Assembly (NCBI GenBank): GCA_938045585.1
Contig: CALIAU010000016.1
Coordinates: forward strand, 28,638-92,637
Origin: an uncultured Saprospiraceae bacterium
Lineage (GTDB): Bacteria > Bacteroidota > Bacteroidia > Chitinophagales > Saprospiraceae
Reading direction: 5' to 3'
DNA: 64,000 nt
Below, piece by piece: positions 46,173 to 54,943 of this stretch. Position 1 is the stretch's first letter. Each line of letters starts with the position of its first letter. A model generated the notes under the pieces. The model saw only the letters and a list, made by a program, of their open reading frames with translations. It had not been told where the DNA came from and did no database searches. Position numbers and translations under genes: made by a program.

Positions 46173-48476
46173 TTAGCCGAGTAGTGCCCCATTCTTAAGA
46201 AAAGGTTGCTTGTATAATCGTTTGCCTGTAGCTGCATGTATGGCATTTGCCAAGGCTCCAAAAACAGGAGGGAACGGTGGCTCTCCAAGACCAGTTGGGT
46301 CTATCTCATTTTGCACAAAATGAACATCTATTTGATCTGGAGCTTCTGCCATCCTTATCATTCTATACTCATGAAAATTTGATTTTTGAGGAGTACCGTT
46401 TTCAAAGGTCATTTCCCCAAATAAGGCATTACCGATGCCGTCAATTACTCCACCCTCTACCATATTTTTAGCTGCATCCGGGTTGATAACAAGACCGCAA
46501 TCAATTGCGCAGGTAACTTTCTGAATAAGCGGTTGATCATCTACAATACGAAGTTCCAAAACATGGGCTGCGTAGGAATTATGACAAAAATATGCTGAAA
46601 CTCCTCTGTGCACATTCTCATCGCCTTGGCCCCAATTGGATTTTTCTTTTACTAGTTGCAAAACTCCTGCATATCTTTCTGCGTCATAATCATTTGATTT
46701 TCCCACAGGATTTTCTTTTGCTCTTTGCAGCAATTCTAATCTAAAATCAATGGGATCTTTTTTCATCTCCATTGCTAGTTCATCTAAGAAAGATTGTTCT
46801 GCACCAGCCATAAAATTAGATCGAGGTGCTCTGAACGCCCCAGTAGTAATATTAGAATCTATTGAAAACTCTTCGGCTAAATAGTTATCTACACTACCAG
46901 CTGGAAATCGGTTTGCAAAAAGTGGACTTTCTGGAACACCCCCAGCCTTGATATGAATAGCTGTGAGTTTATTTTCTTTGTCTAATGCAGCTCGGTAGAT
47001 AGCTTGATAGCTAGGACGATAGACACCTTTTTTCATATCATCCTCTCTGGAGTACATGAATTTAATAGGTGCATTTACTGCTTTAGAGATTATGGCTGCT
47101 TCCACCATATATTCACTATAGGCACGTCTTCCAAAACCACCGCCCATACGTGTCATCTCTATATCAATATGTTCTGCTGGTATGCCTAGTCTTGCAGATA
47201 GTGTAGGTTCAATAAGCCCTGGTGCTTGTAGTGGCCCCACAATTTTCACCCTGTCTTCTTGTACGTGCGCAAAGGTATTCATGGGCTCCATACAGTTATG
47301 AGCTAAGAAGGGAGCAGTATAATGTCTTTCAATTATTCTATCTGCATTCCTAAAAGCCTCCTCTGGTGCTCCATCCTTTCTGACTACTTGTAATGGACCA
47401 GCGAGTAAAGATTCCATTTTTGCGTTATGGTCTGTTGTATTTTCTAGACCAGCTGGTGTATGTATCTCAACTTCAGTTCCGAACCTATCTACCTTTCTTG
47501 TTTTGGCTTCGATAGGCGTCCAAACAGCTTCTAATTTTTTCTTAGCCTGCATGACTTGCCAAGTAGACTTCCCTACTATCGCGATAAATTCAGGGAAGGC
47601 ATTTGTGTCAAAAAAACCTGGCTTACAATCCTCATTATATGTTTCTACAGGAAACACAGCTTCTATACCAGGCATAGATCTAATCGATTCAGAGTTGCGG
47701 ATTCTATGTAGTGTCATTCCAAATGATGGAGGAAATACCGGCATAGCGTATAACATACCCTCTGTGTTATAATCTATTCCAAACAATGGTTTTCCAGTAA
47801 TAATTTTATCTGCTTCTACATTTGCTTTAGAATGTCCTATTATCTTATATTTTGAAGGATCTTTAAAACTTAATTCTTCAGGAATTGCTAAACTTGCAGC
47901 TACACTTGCCAGCTCCCCGTAGCCGGATTGTTGTTCGGTTTTTTTATGAAAACATACACCAGCTTCTGTAGTTACTTCTTCTATAGGAACATTCCATTGC
48001 TGCGCTGCGGCCTGTCTTAAAAGATATTTTGCAGTAGCTCCAGCGGTCCTGAGTGGCTTCCACTTCATCATGATTCCTCTACTTCCTCCAGTAAACTGCC
48101 CAAAGGCACCGCCTGGATATTTATCTTGACTATATGGCGCTTGTTCTACAATCACTTTTTCCCAATCTACATCCAGTTCCTCTGCTACTATCATCGGCAT
48201 TGCGGTAATCACATTTTGACCAAATTCTGGATTAGGAGAATAAATTGTGACTACACCATTATTACCAATTTTCAAATAGGAATTAAAATCAAACCATTCA
48301 TCTGGTAGCTCTAAAGCTTCAGTTATATGGGCATCGGACTTGCAAGCAGCCAACCAACTAAAGCTCAAAAGCATCCCTCCACCTGCCAAAGCGGATGACT
48401 TCATAAATGATCTTCTGTTGTACCTTGTTTTAAATGAATTCATTTCTATGATACTTGATAGTTTGAAATTATTCAT
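46173..48476 (-). CDS. xanthine-dehydrogenase-type molybdopterin subunit (isoquinoline 1-oxidoreductase beta-like), Tat-exported
   Basis: A 767-aa large molybdopterin-cytosine-dinucleotide subunit of the periplasmic hydroxylase group (IorB-like). The Tat signal RRSFMKSSALAGGG is at about residues 21-34, followed by a lipobox-like LAAC (Cys45). The Mo-site motifs MGGGFGRRAY and GLGEPPFPP, with the base Glu, are present. Such enzymes hydroxylate N-heterocycles or aldehydes and need a small [2Fe-2S] subunit, usually encoded next door; none is in this window. Alternative start MNSFKTRYNRR (48443) is equally good. Confidence 0.9.
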   Translation of the reverse strand: MNNFKLSSIIEMNSFKTRYNRRSFMKSSALAGGGMLLSFSWLAACKSDAHITEALELPDEWFDFNSYLKIGNNGVVTIYSPNPEFGQNVITAMPMIVAEELDVDWEKVIVEQAPYSQDKYPGGAFGQFTGGSRGIMMKWKPLRTAGATAKYLLRQAAAQQWNVPIEEVTTEAGVCFHKKTEQQSGYGELASVAASLAIPEELSFKDPSKYKIIGHSKANVEADKIITGKPLFGIDYNTEGMLYAMPVFPPSFGMTLHRIRNSESIRSMPGIEAVFPVETYNEDCKPGFFDTNAFPEFIAIVGKSTWQVMQAKKKLEAVWTPIEAKTRKVDRFGTEVEIHTPAGLENTTDHNAKMESLLAGPLQVVRKDGAPEEAFRNADRIIERHYTAPFLAHNCMEPMNTFAHVQEDRVKIVGPLQAPGLIEPTLSARLGIPAEHIDIEMTRMGGGFGRRAYSEYMVEAAIISKAVNAPIKFMYSREDDMKKGVYRPSYQAIYRAALDKENKLTAIHIKAGGVPESPLFANRFPAGSVDNYLAEEFSIDSNITTGAFRAPRSNFMAGAEQSFLDELAMEMKKDPIDFRLELLQRAKENPVGKSNDYDAERYAGVLQLVKEKSNWGQGDENVHRGVSAYFCHNSYAAHVLELRIVDDQPLIQKVTCAIDCGLVINPDAAKNMVEGGVIDGIGNALFGEMTFENGTPQKSNFHEYRMIRMAEAPDQIDVHFVQNEIDPTGLGEPPFPPVFGALANAIHAATGKRLYKQPFLKNGALLG

Positions 48477-48534
48477 TTAATCTGGCATCTCCATGAATTC
48501 TTAAGTTAATATCTCCCTAAGAAGAAAGTCCCTT

Positions 48535-51500
48535 TTATAGCTTAATGACCTTAAAGAATTGTTCGACCTCCTTATTGTAGCATCTAAGAACATAGGTCCC
48601 AGCGGGATAACCATCCAGAGACACTACAGTTGTGTTATCCCCTATCTCTTGTCCTACTGTCTGTATTTTTATCTCTTGGCCTAAACTATTATAAACATCT
48701 ACACTCAAGTTATTCTTCAAATTGATTCCAAGTTCTAGATAAAGCGTTCCTTCTGTAGGATTTGGATATAAGCGAATTTCATTATCTAATAAATCGACTG
48801 TATTACTTGAAGTGTCAAAACCAAGATTGATTGTTTGTTCGAATTGACAGAAGTTTGCATCCCTGACAACAACATTATAATCGCCCACTTCAAGATTTTC
48901 AAATATATTAGAATTCGAAAAATTGAGCCCTCCATCTATACTATAAGAAAAAGGAGCTATCCCCAGGCTTGGAGATATTGTAATGACACCATCCGTTGCT
49001 AAGATACTACTCGCAAGAGTAATGTCAATATCAGCTTCAACAACACATCCCACAGCACAAAACTGTTCTTCCGCAATGGACCCAAAATTACCATCATTAT
49101 CTACTATCCTAATACCCTGACTATTTAAGACATGAAAGTTCCCTAGACCAAATCCACAACAAATACCATCTCCATAAGAGTCTGTCACAACTAATTCAAA
49201 GCAATGACTATAGTTGACACAGATGTCTTTGCTAAAATCACCCTGTGAGAAATCACCAGACTCTAGGACCTCGCCTGTATTTAAATCTGTTAAAGCCCAC
49301 GTATTTTCATAGGGATAGTTATCTACCTTTACAACGAAGGTAATAAGGTCAAATTCTGAATCTAAGCCTATAGTTGTAGACTTTGAATTATTATCTGATA
49401 CAGCATCTTTTATACCATTTACGCGAATGATATTTATCGAAATTTCATTATTATCCTGCATTAGGTTTTCCGTAATCGTAATAGAAATTGGAACTTCTGA
49501 TAAATATGGAATTCCAAATTGATAATCTACTATTTCAACTAGTTGCCCATTAACAATTACTTCCAACTCGGTACTTTGAAACGTTTCCTCACCGATATTT
49601 TTAACTAGTGCGACAATTTCTACCTCATTCCCACATTTTGGAGATGCGTGGATATCTAACAGTTCGGCTTCTAAAGGATAGAGTTTATTTATAACTGTTT
49701 CTAGGGTATCATTTTTCTCATATCCATCTTCAGGGTGAGACACAATTACTTTTAGCAGATGCTCTCCAAGTATTGAAAAATCTTGTGGCATTGTAAACTG
49801 AAAATCTCTAGAATTTTGCGGACCTATTGATTCAGTGATGCTCATCTCTTCCACTAAGTCTTCATCAACGAATAAGGAAAGATCAAAATTCAGCATTTCT
49901 CTTAACCCAGCATTTTTAATAGAGGCAGTAACATATTCTTCTTCACTTAGCGAGGACGAACTTATTGGTTCTACGATAGCCTCCACCGAAAGATCAAAGT
50001 TGGAATTGATATCTGCCCAAAAAGAAACCCAGGGTCTTGCCTGTTTGATGATAAGCTGATCTTCTTTAGTCACCTTATATTCTATATCCATTCCAAAGCC
50101 TTCAGCCCCTTCTACATTATAGAGTATTTCAAACTCATCATGAATTACAGTCAAATAGTCTCTGAGTTCATCTATATGCGCATCTGTCATTACATTTTGC
50201 CCGACTGGAGATAAATTAGATTCTCGTAAAACAAAATACCCTCCATCTGGGTCTATGCTTAATAAGATTTCCTCTGGAATCGAATTGGCATCAGGGTTGG
50301 TTATTAAGACCTCTCCAACCTGTGTATTAATGTAATAATTACCTGTCGTCATATAGAGTGGATCAATGCTAACACCAACACCATTTGATTTTTCATCTTC
50401 ATAATTAGGATGACATAGGACACCCATTGCAGCTATGTATTGATCAACTCGGTAAAAATCTCGTTCTTCATAAGCTCTAAAATTCCACATACTAGCATAT
50501 ACCTGCTTAATTGATTTTGACATATGCCCTTCATCTGGGTGTTGTGTCTTTGAGGTGTACAAGCCGGCTCCACTAAAGCCTGGTAGATCTTCATTATTTG
50601 TACTTGATCGGGTTCTTACAGAAGTACCCTCGGGAAAGCTCTTATGCATTTCATCCAGATCATCCAACATCCATTGAGGCATATCTGCATCCTTGATATC
50701 ATCTCTAAAATCCTTCAACATATCTATTCTAGTTTCTAGATCATTGATGAAGTTAGGATCAGAAATCATCTCTTCTACCTCCTCATAGAACCCATTAAAT
50801 TTCATAAACTCATCGTAATAATAAAAAGGAATTCCAAAGCCATTAGGGATTGTTCCCTCAGGAAATCCAAAATTACGCATGGTTGCAACATTGGAACATT
50901 TAGCGCCAAAAGCAGTAGACATTGAAAAATCAATCTCATCTAAAGGAAGTATTTTTGTAAAACTCAAATCTCTTTCAGGAATCTGTGGTTCAGTAGGACG
51001 TAATTTCTCAAACCATTCATTGACTTCTTCTAAACTTGCTTCACGTATTTCGTAGCCATCAGAACTTACTTTATAATATATGTACTTCCCAAGCAGGGAA
51101 GAAATCGAGTCAATCATAAGTGGCTCGGCAATATACGCATTGGGTACATTATCCTGAATAGCTCTTAGGTTAACATGAGACAGGGGTGTCTGTACCACTG
51201 AGGTTATAATCCCACCTACACGTGGTAAAGAATTTGGCAAGGCATCATAAAGAACTATATCTCTAGACCCTGGATTATCACCGGCCTGCATATGCTTAAA
51301 AAGACCAAATCCTTCTGCCTCATGAAATGGAAGAAAATTAACATCAGCAAAAAACTCCGATTCAAGAACAACATCTACTCTTGAGCCCACAAAGTCATCC
51401 TTATATTGTGTGTTGTATAGATTCTCTCCACCACCTCCTATAAAATGCTTCAAATTATTGTTTAAGAATGGCATATTAGCAGCTAATAATTCAAATGTTC

Positions 51501-52260
51501 TTTGTGTTTTTTCAAAAGAAACAGAATTGCCAAAGGAATAGTTAAACAGGTAACTTCCTATTGCTCCATTTGGTAATATTTCATTTGGATTATATACGAT
51601 CTCGCCCGTTTCTACATCATCCAAGTAAACATTTAATCCTATAGTACTTAAAAAACTATTGTGTATATCATGCGTTTTAGTATTTATAAAATAGACTTCT
51701 GGTTCATCAGAAGATTGCCTTACGATTACAAATTTTGCAAATTCTCTATTATTCAAAAAAGGAGCCCAGGGTATGTTTTCAGAAACAACTGCTAATTCAG
51801 AATATAATTCTTGCGAAGTGATTACGGTAGTTCCATCAACTAAAGGGACAGCTGGTGCAAAGTTAAGGGGAGACTGTGTAGGTCTATTACCATACTCTGT
51901 TATATCATCCACACCATCCCCGTCTGTATCATCTGGAGAAGCAATAGAATGTTCCGTAATTTTATAATTTTCTAATGCATAGGCAGCGAGTGGCTCTGAA
52001 ATTGCCATAAGACCATCCTCTCCCAGGGTCATAGAGACTATTGACTCATAATTTGTATTTGGTTCATGCCTTGCAGTCAGAAGGTAATATGAGTCCGCGT
52101 TTCCATCAATCTCCAAAACAGGTTGCCCAAAAGAATTAATTGTGTAGTTTAAGATAGGTACAGTCTGCGCATGTAATTGAGAACAGATTATACAGCCTAG
52201 CATTAAAAAAATAATCCTTCTTAATATCATTGGAATTACATTTATTTGGTTTTGATTCAA
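48535..52260 (-). CDS. secreted T9SS protein with glucan-water-dikinase-like swivel and ATP-grasp core
   Basis: 1241 aa. A signal peptide ends near residue 31 (HAQ), followed by a Ca-binding TSP3-like loop DTDGDGVDD (111-119). A phosphohistidine swivel motif TPLSHVNLRA (His362) is followed, not preceded, by a PEP-synthase-type ATP-grasp domain with VRTRSSTNNEDLPGFSGAG (548-566) and the C-terminal QAR (740-742). CARDB-like domains (about 755-965), a Cys-rich YxDGICCGFG domain (967-1070), a SprB-like repeat (1075-1148) and a T9SS type A tail (1155-1241, YPNPTEG) follow. The His-then-ATP order and the LSHVxxRA / EDLxGxSGAGLY motifs are as in plant glucan water dikinases. No PEP TIM barrel is present. 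A kinase outside the cell has no obvious ATP source, so its function is open. Confidence 0.88.
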   Translation of the reverse strand: MNQNQINVIPMILRRIIFLMLGCIICSQLHAQTVPILNYTINSFGQPVLEIDGNADSYYLLTARHEPNTNYESIVSMTLGEDGLMAISEPLAAYALENYKITEHSIASPDDTDGDGVDDITEYGNRPTQSPLNFAPAVPLVDGTTVITSQELYSELAVVSENIPWAPFLNNREFAKFVIVRQSSDEPEVYFINTKTHDIHNSFLSTIGLNVYLDDVETGEIVYNPNEILPNGAIGSYLFNYSFGNSVSFEKTQRTFELLAANMPFLNNNLKHFIGGGGENLYNTQYKDDFVGSRVDVVLESEFFADVNFLPFHEAEGFGLFKHMQAGDNPGSRDIVLYDALPNSLPRVGGIITSVVQTPLSHVNLRAIQDNVPNAYIAEPLMIDSISSLLGKYIYYKVSSDGYEIREASLEEVNEWFEKLRPTEPQIPERDLSFTKILPLDEIDFSMSTAFGAKCSNVATMRNFGFPEGTIPNGFGIPFYYYDEFMKFNGFYEEVEEMISDPNFINDLETRIDMLKDFRDDIKDADMPQWMLDDLDEMHKSFPEGTSVRTRSSTNNEDLPGFSGAGLYTSKTQHPDEGHMSKSIKQVYASMWNFRAYEERDFYRVDQYIAAMGVLCHPNYEDEKSNGVGVSIDPLYMTTGNYYINTQVGEVLITNPDANSIPEEILLSIDPDGGYFVLRESNLSPVGQNVMTDAHIDELRDYLTVIHDEFEILYNVEGAEGFGMDIEYKVTKEDQLIIKQARPWVSFWADINSNFDLSVEAIVEPISSSSLSEEEYVTASIKNAGLREMLNFDLSLFVDEDLVEEMSITESIGPQNSRDFQFTMPQDFSILGEHLLKVIVSHPEDGYEKNDTLETVINKLYPLEAELLDIHASPKCGNEVEIVALVKNIGEETFQSTELEVIVNGQLVEIVDYQFGIPYLSEVPISITITENLMQDNNEISINIIRVNGIKDAVSDNNSKSTTIGLDSEFDLITFVVKVDNYPYENTWALTDLNTGEVLESGDFSQGDFSKDICVNYSHCFELVVTDSYGDGICCGFGLGNFHVLNSQGIRIVDNDGNFGSIAEEQFCAVGCVVEADIDITLASSILATDGVITISPSLGIAPFSYSIDGGLNFSNSNIFENLEVGDYNVVVRDANFCQFEQTINLGFDTSSNTVDLLDNEIRLYPNPTEGTLYLELGINLKNNLSVDVYNSLGQEIKIQTVGQEIGDNTTVVSLDGYPAGTYVLRCYNKEVEQFFKVIKL

Positions 52261-52466
52261 GTTGATCTATATTTCTTGTGATCAGCTTTGACTTTATTCA
52301 CTGGGAAGATACTCAGAAGCTTGCATATACTGCTGTTTGAGGATAGATAATTTGATAAAAGATGAAATATAAGTTGTCAGATTGTCTTCCAAGACATGCT
52401 GATTATCTTATCACAGGTAGATGAACCCTTATTTAGCAGGTATAGTACACAGTATGAATAGAGAGC
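52261..52466. other. spacer with inverted repeats
   Basis: 206 bp upstream of the dikinase-like gene and downstream of the subtilase gene. AGATAAT (52345-52351) pairs with ATTATCT (52402-52408), enclosing a TGTC/GACA stem. It is probably a weak hairpin that ends the subtilase transcript. No TAnnTTTG box was seen. Confidence 0.4.
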
Positions 52467-54353
52467 CTACTGTTTAAGTAGCTTTCTAATTATGTTTTGT
52501 TCTTTTAGCTGTATCCTTACAATGTATGTTCCCGCTGGCAGTAATTTTATGTCTAGTTGATTCGTTTTAGTGTTATACGTAGTCTTTATTTCTACCCCTT
52601 CTAGAGTATACAAACTAACAGATTGAATTGCTTGTGACGAGCTAGGATGTTTTATTTGAACGATGGATGAACTTGGGTTTGGACTTAATTTCCATTGCTC
52701 CTCATCAACTATAAACGTATCATCTGTACTCACTGTAGCTAAGGCTAAATTCACAGCAGCTAATGCATCTAATTTACCATATCCCCATATCTCATTTGGA
52801 GTCGTACCCGTAAAACTATCCGATCTTGCAGATGCTTGTAATATCGATTTAATTTCCTCGGGAGTAAGTGCTGGATTCACTTCTAACAGGAGAGCAATAA
52901 CTCCTGCCGTAATAGGTGCAGCAGCACTAACTGCAGTCTGAATTCCGTAATGTCTATCACTATCTTCTAACACATTAAAGCTGAATGAAGAATAGAAAGA
53001 ATCTTCCCCATATGCAGAAGCTGCAATTTCGCCAGGTGCGGCAAAATCTACTCCAATTCTTCCATCCATTGTGGGACCAGTACTTGACCCTACCCAAAGT
53101 TCACCAGGCAAACCCTCATTGGTTCTCATTCTAGAAATCCCATCAATATCAACCCAATTATTTGTTGCTACATAATCACTAGGAGAAATAACAGAAGGAC
53201 AGGCTGCATAGCTATTTATATTACCTCCAGGGTTATCATTATTTAAAAAGCTATTTGAATTATTATACCTCGCAGGATTTAGAAAAGCATTAAGCGTTCC
53301 ATCCGAACTAAGGTCTGTTGTAGAAAGTCTTACGATGTAGTTGCCTTGATCTCCATAAAAATCGATAAGAAGCTGTCTTAACTCAGAATCAGATTGTGCA
53401 AACTCCACATCTTTTGCTCTATGGAAAATATTTATTTGGTCTAAGAAAACATCCTCTACTCCACTGGGACCTGATGGTGGGCTGAAGGGACCCTCTACCA
53501 CTCCATTAGGTCGCTGAATAGTCAAGCTAACACGATCTTGTTCATTGTACCATGCTATGAAGCGTAGATTTCCAGCTTCTCCCTTATTTATTTCAAAAGT
53601 AGTTTCCTGCCCTTCTGTTAGTTCGGCAATCATATGATTTTCCTTGCCTCCATCATCTCCTACACCACACACAAAGCTATGATTCTTGCTCGTGTAATTT
53701 TCGAACACATCGCATAAGGCAATACTTCCATCTGTGGGATCACTTATAGAACCAATATTAAGCAGAGTCACAGATGGCATAGCTAGTTCTTCTATCTTAT
53801 CAGAGGCAAAATCAAAACCAGCCTGCAATCTTGCTGGGTCAAATTCTCCTATTTGCCCTGGGTCATCATCAAAAGGAGGAACAAAATCTTTTGTAACAAT
53901 GATACTAATGATAGTAGAATTGTATGCGACCCCCCTAAAGCGTTCTGCGTCAGTAATGCCAGATCCATTGCCACAAAAAATTCCCGTTGTTGCAGTTCCG
54001 TGGCCAAACAGATCTGTATTAATATTTGCAGTGCCATTCATCAATTCTGCATTAATTTCTTGTGCATCATAAATCGTTCCCATTCCATAGGGATTGTCAG
54101 TATCATTTGCACCCGTATCATCTAAGAGGTCAAAAATAAATGCAATGCGTGTCTCCCCATTTTCATCAATAAAATCCGGATGACGATAATCTATGCCTCT
54201 ATCCATCATTATAGTCAAAACACCTTCACCACTAAGACCATATTGTGATTGTACTAGATCAATTTTTGCTTCATTTCTGGAATCAATACCCTGCGCCATA
54301 CAAGAGATAGTGAAAACTAATACCATAAGGGTATTCAGATAGTTGTTGTTCAT
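52467..54353 (-). CDS. S8 subtilase with T9SS tail and altered oxyanion residue
   Basis: A 628-aa secreted serine peptidase. The signal peptide ends near CMAQG. The catalytic Asp is Asp51 in DRGIDYRHPDF (normally DTGID), the His is His118 in FGHGTATTG, and the Ser is Ser476 in AVSAAAPITAG (normally GTSMAAPHVAG). The oxyanion Asn (AAGNxG) is replaced by Asp233 in GVGDDGG. An insertion domain of about 120 aa (242-362) resembles PPC-like beta domains. There is no I9 propeptide: the catalytic Asp lies about 30 residues after the signal peptide. The tail is a T9SS type A domain (LSPNPSSS). Activity may be low or special. Confidence 0.9.
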   Translation of the reverse strand: MNNNYLNTLMVLVFTISCMAQGIDSRNEAKIDLVQSQYGLSGEGVLTIMMDRGIDYRHPDFIDENGETRIAFIFDLLDDTGANDTDNPYGMGTIYDAQEINAELMNGTANINTDLFGHGTATTGIFCGNGSGITDAERFRGVAYNSTIISIIVTKDFVPPFDDDPGQIGEFDPARLQAGFDFASDKIEELAMPSVTLLNIGSISDPTDGSIALCDVFENYTSKNHSFVCGVGDDGGKENHMIAELTEGQETTFEINKGEAGNLRFIAWYNEQDRVSLTIQRPNGVVEGPFSPPSGPSGVEDVFLDQINIFHRAKDVEFAQSDSELRQLLIDFYGDQGNYIVRLSTTDLSSDGTLNAFLNPARYNNSNSFLNNDNPGGNINSYAACPSVISPSDYVATNNWVDIDGISRMRTNEGLPGELWVGSSTGPTMDGRIGVDFAAPGEIAASAYGEDSFYSSFSFNVLEDSDRHYGIQTAVSAAAPITAGVIALLLEVNPALTPEEIKSILQASARSDSFTGTTPNEIWGYGKLDALAAVNLALATVSTDDTFIVDEEQWKLSPNPSSSIVQIKHPSSSQAIQSVSLYTLEGVEIKTTYNTKTNQLDIKLLPAGTYIVRIQLKEQNIIRKLLKQ

Positions 54354-54375
54354 TTAGAATGATTTAATTTGTTGT

Positions 54376-54402
54376 ATGCACTATGCATTTAACATAGTGC
54401 AT
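54376..54402 (-). promoter_or_regulatory. perfect hairpin in the subtilase leader
   Basis: ATGCACTATG/CATAGTGCAT, a 10-bp perfect stem with a 7-nt loop, 23 bp upstream of the subtilase ATG on the minus strand. It is placed in the leader, so it could act on translation or be an operator. Confidence 0.5.
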
Positions 54403-54573
54403 TTTAAAATAAGCTAAGCTTTATGCCTAGTTGGAAATTGTAGCTTAAGTTAATAATAGTTTGTTTTATTAAAAAATCAAATTGAGTTTTTAGAATCTAA
54501 AAATATCGACATGGATGCTTTACAGTGGACAAAATTGTTTTTTAAAAAAGAGATTTAATTCTAATATCCGTAA

Positions 54574-54930
54574 AAATCACAGTACCTTATCTTAGGTGCC
54601 GTTATAAGTACTTGGTATGAAAGTTCTAGTGGACAACAAAAATTCATTAGTCAAGTAGACATATTAATTGGGTATAGATATTACATAATAGACCTCAATA
54701 GTATAACTCCCTTTGTTGAAAATACATTTCATGGAAATATTTCACCTAGCCTCTATCCCAATAGTTATTCTTTTATTAATGAAACAGCTATTGGAATGAA
54801 ATTAAAGCTAAGAGATAAGCTAAGCCTAGTGTCCACTGTGTATTTTAAAAAACCATACGGCGATTCCAGGTTGAATGAAATATTCCAAAATAGCTTAGGA
54901 TTAAGTTTTGGAATGAACAAACAATTGTAG
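54574..54930 (+). pseudogene. start-less remnant of an outer-membrane barrel gene
   Basis: A frame open for 118 codons after a TAA at 54571, ending at TAG 54928-54930, with no ATG, GTG or TTG near its beginning; the first in-frame ATG falls in the middle of the sequence. The translation alternates beta strands such as VDILIGYRYYIIDLNS, GMKLKLRDKLSLVSTVYF and SLGLSFGMNKQL, ending like a small barrel (TonB- or OmpW-like C-terminus). Upstream sequence to 54540 contains several stops in all frames. It is likely the C-terminal piece of a gene broken by deletion or frameshift. Confidence 0.65.
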
Positions 54931-54943
54931 AAAATCTAACGAT

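Noticed and set aside
48535..52260. Ordinary phosphoenolpyruvate synthase or PPDK
   Set aside because: It is exported, has no PEP TIM barrel and has the swivel His before the ATP-grasp domain, unlike the metabolic enzymes.
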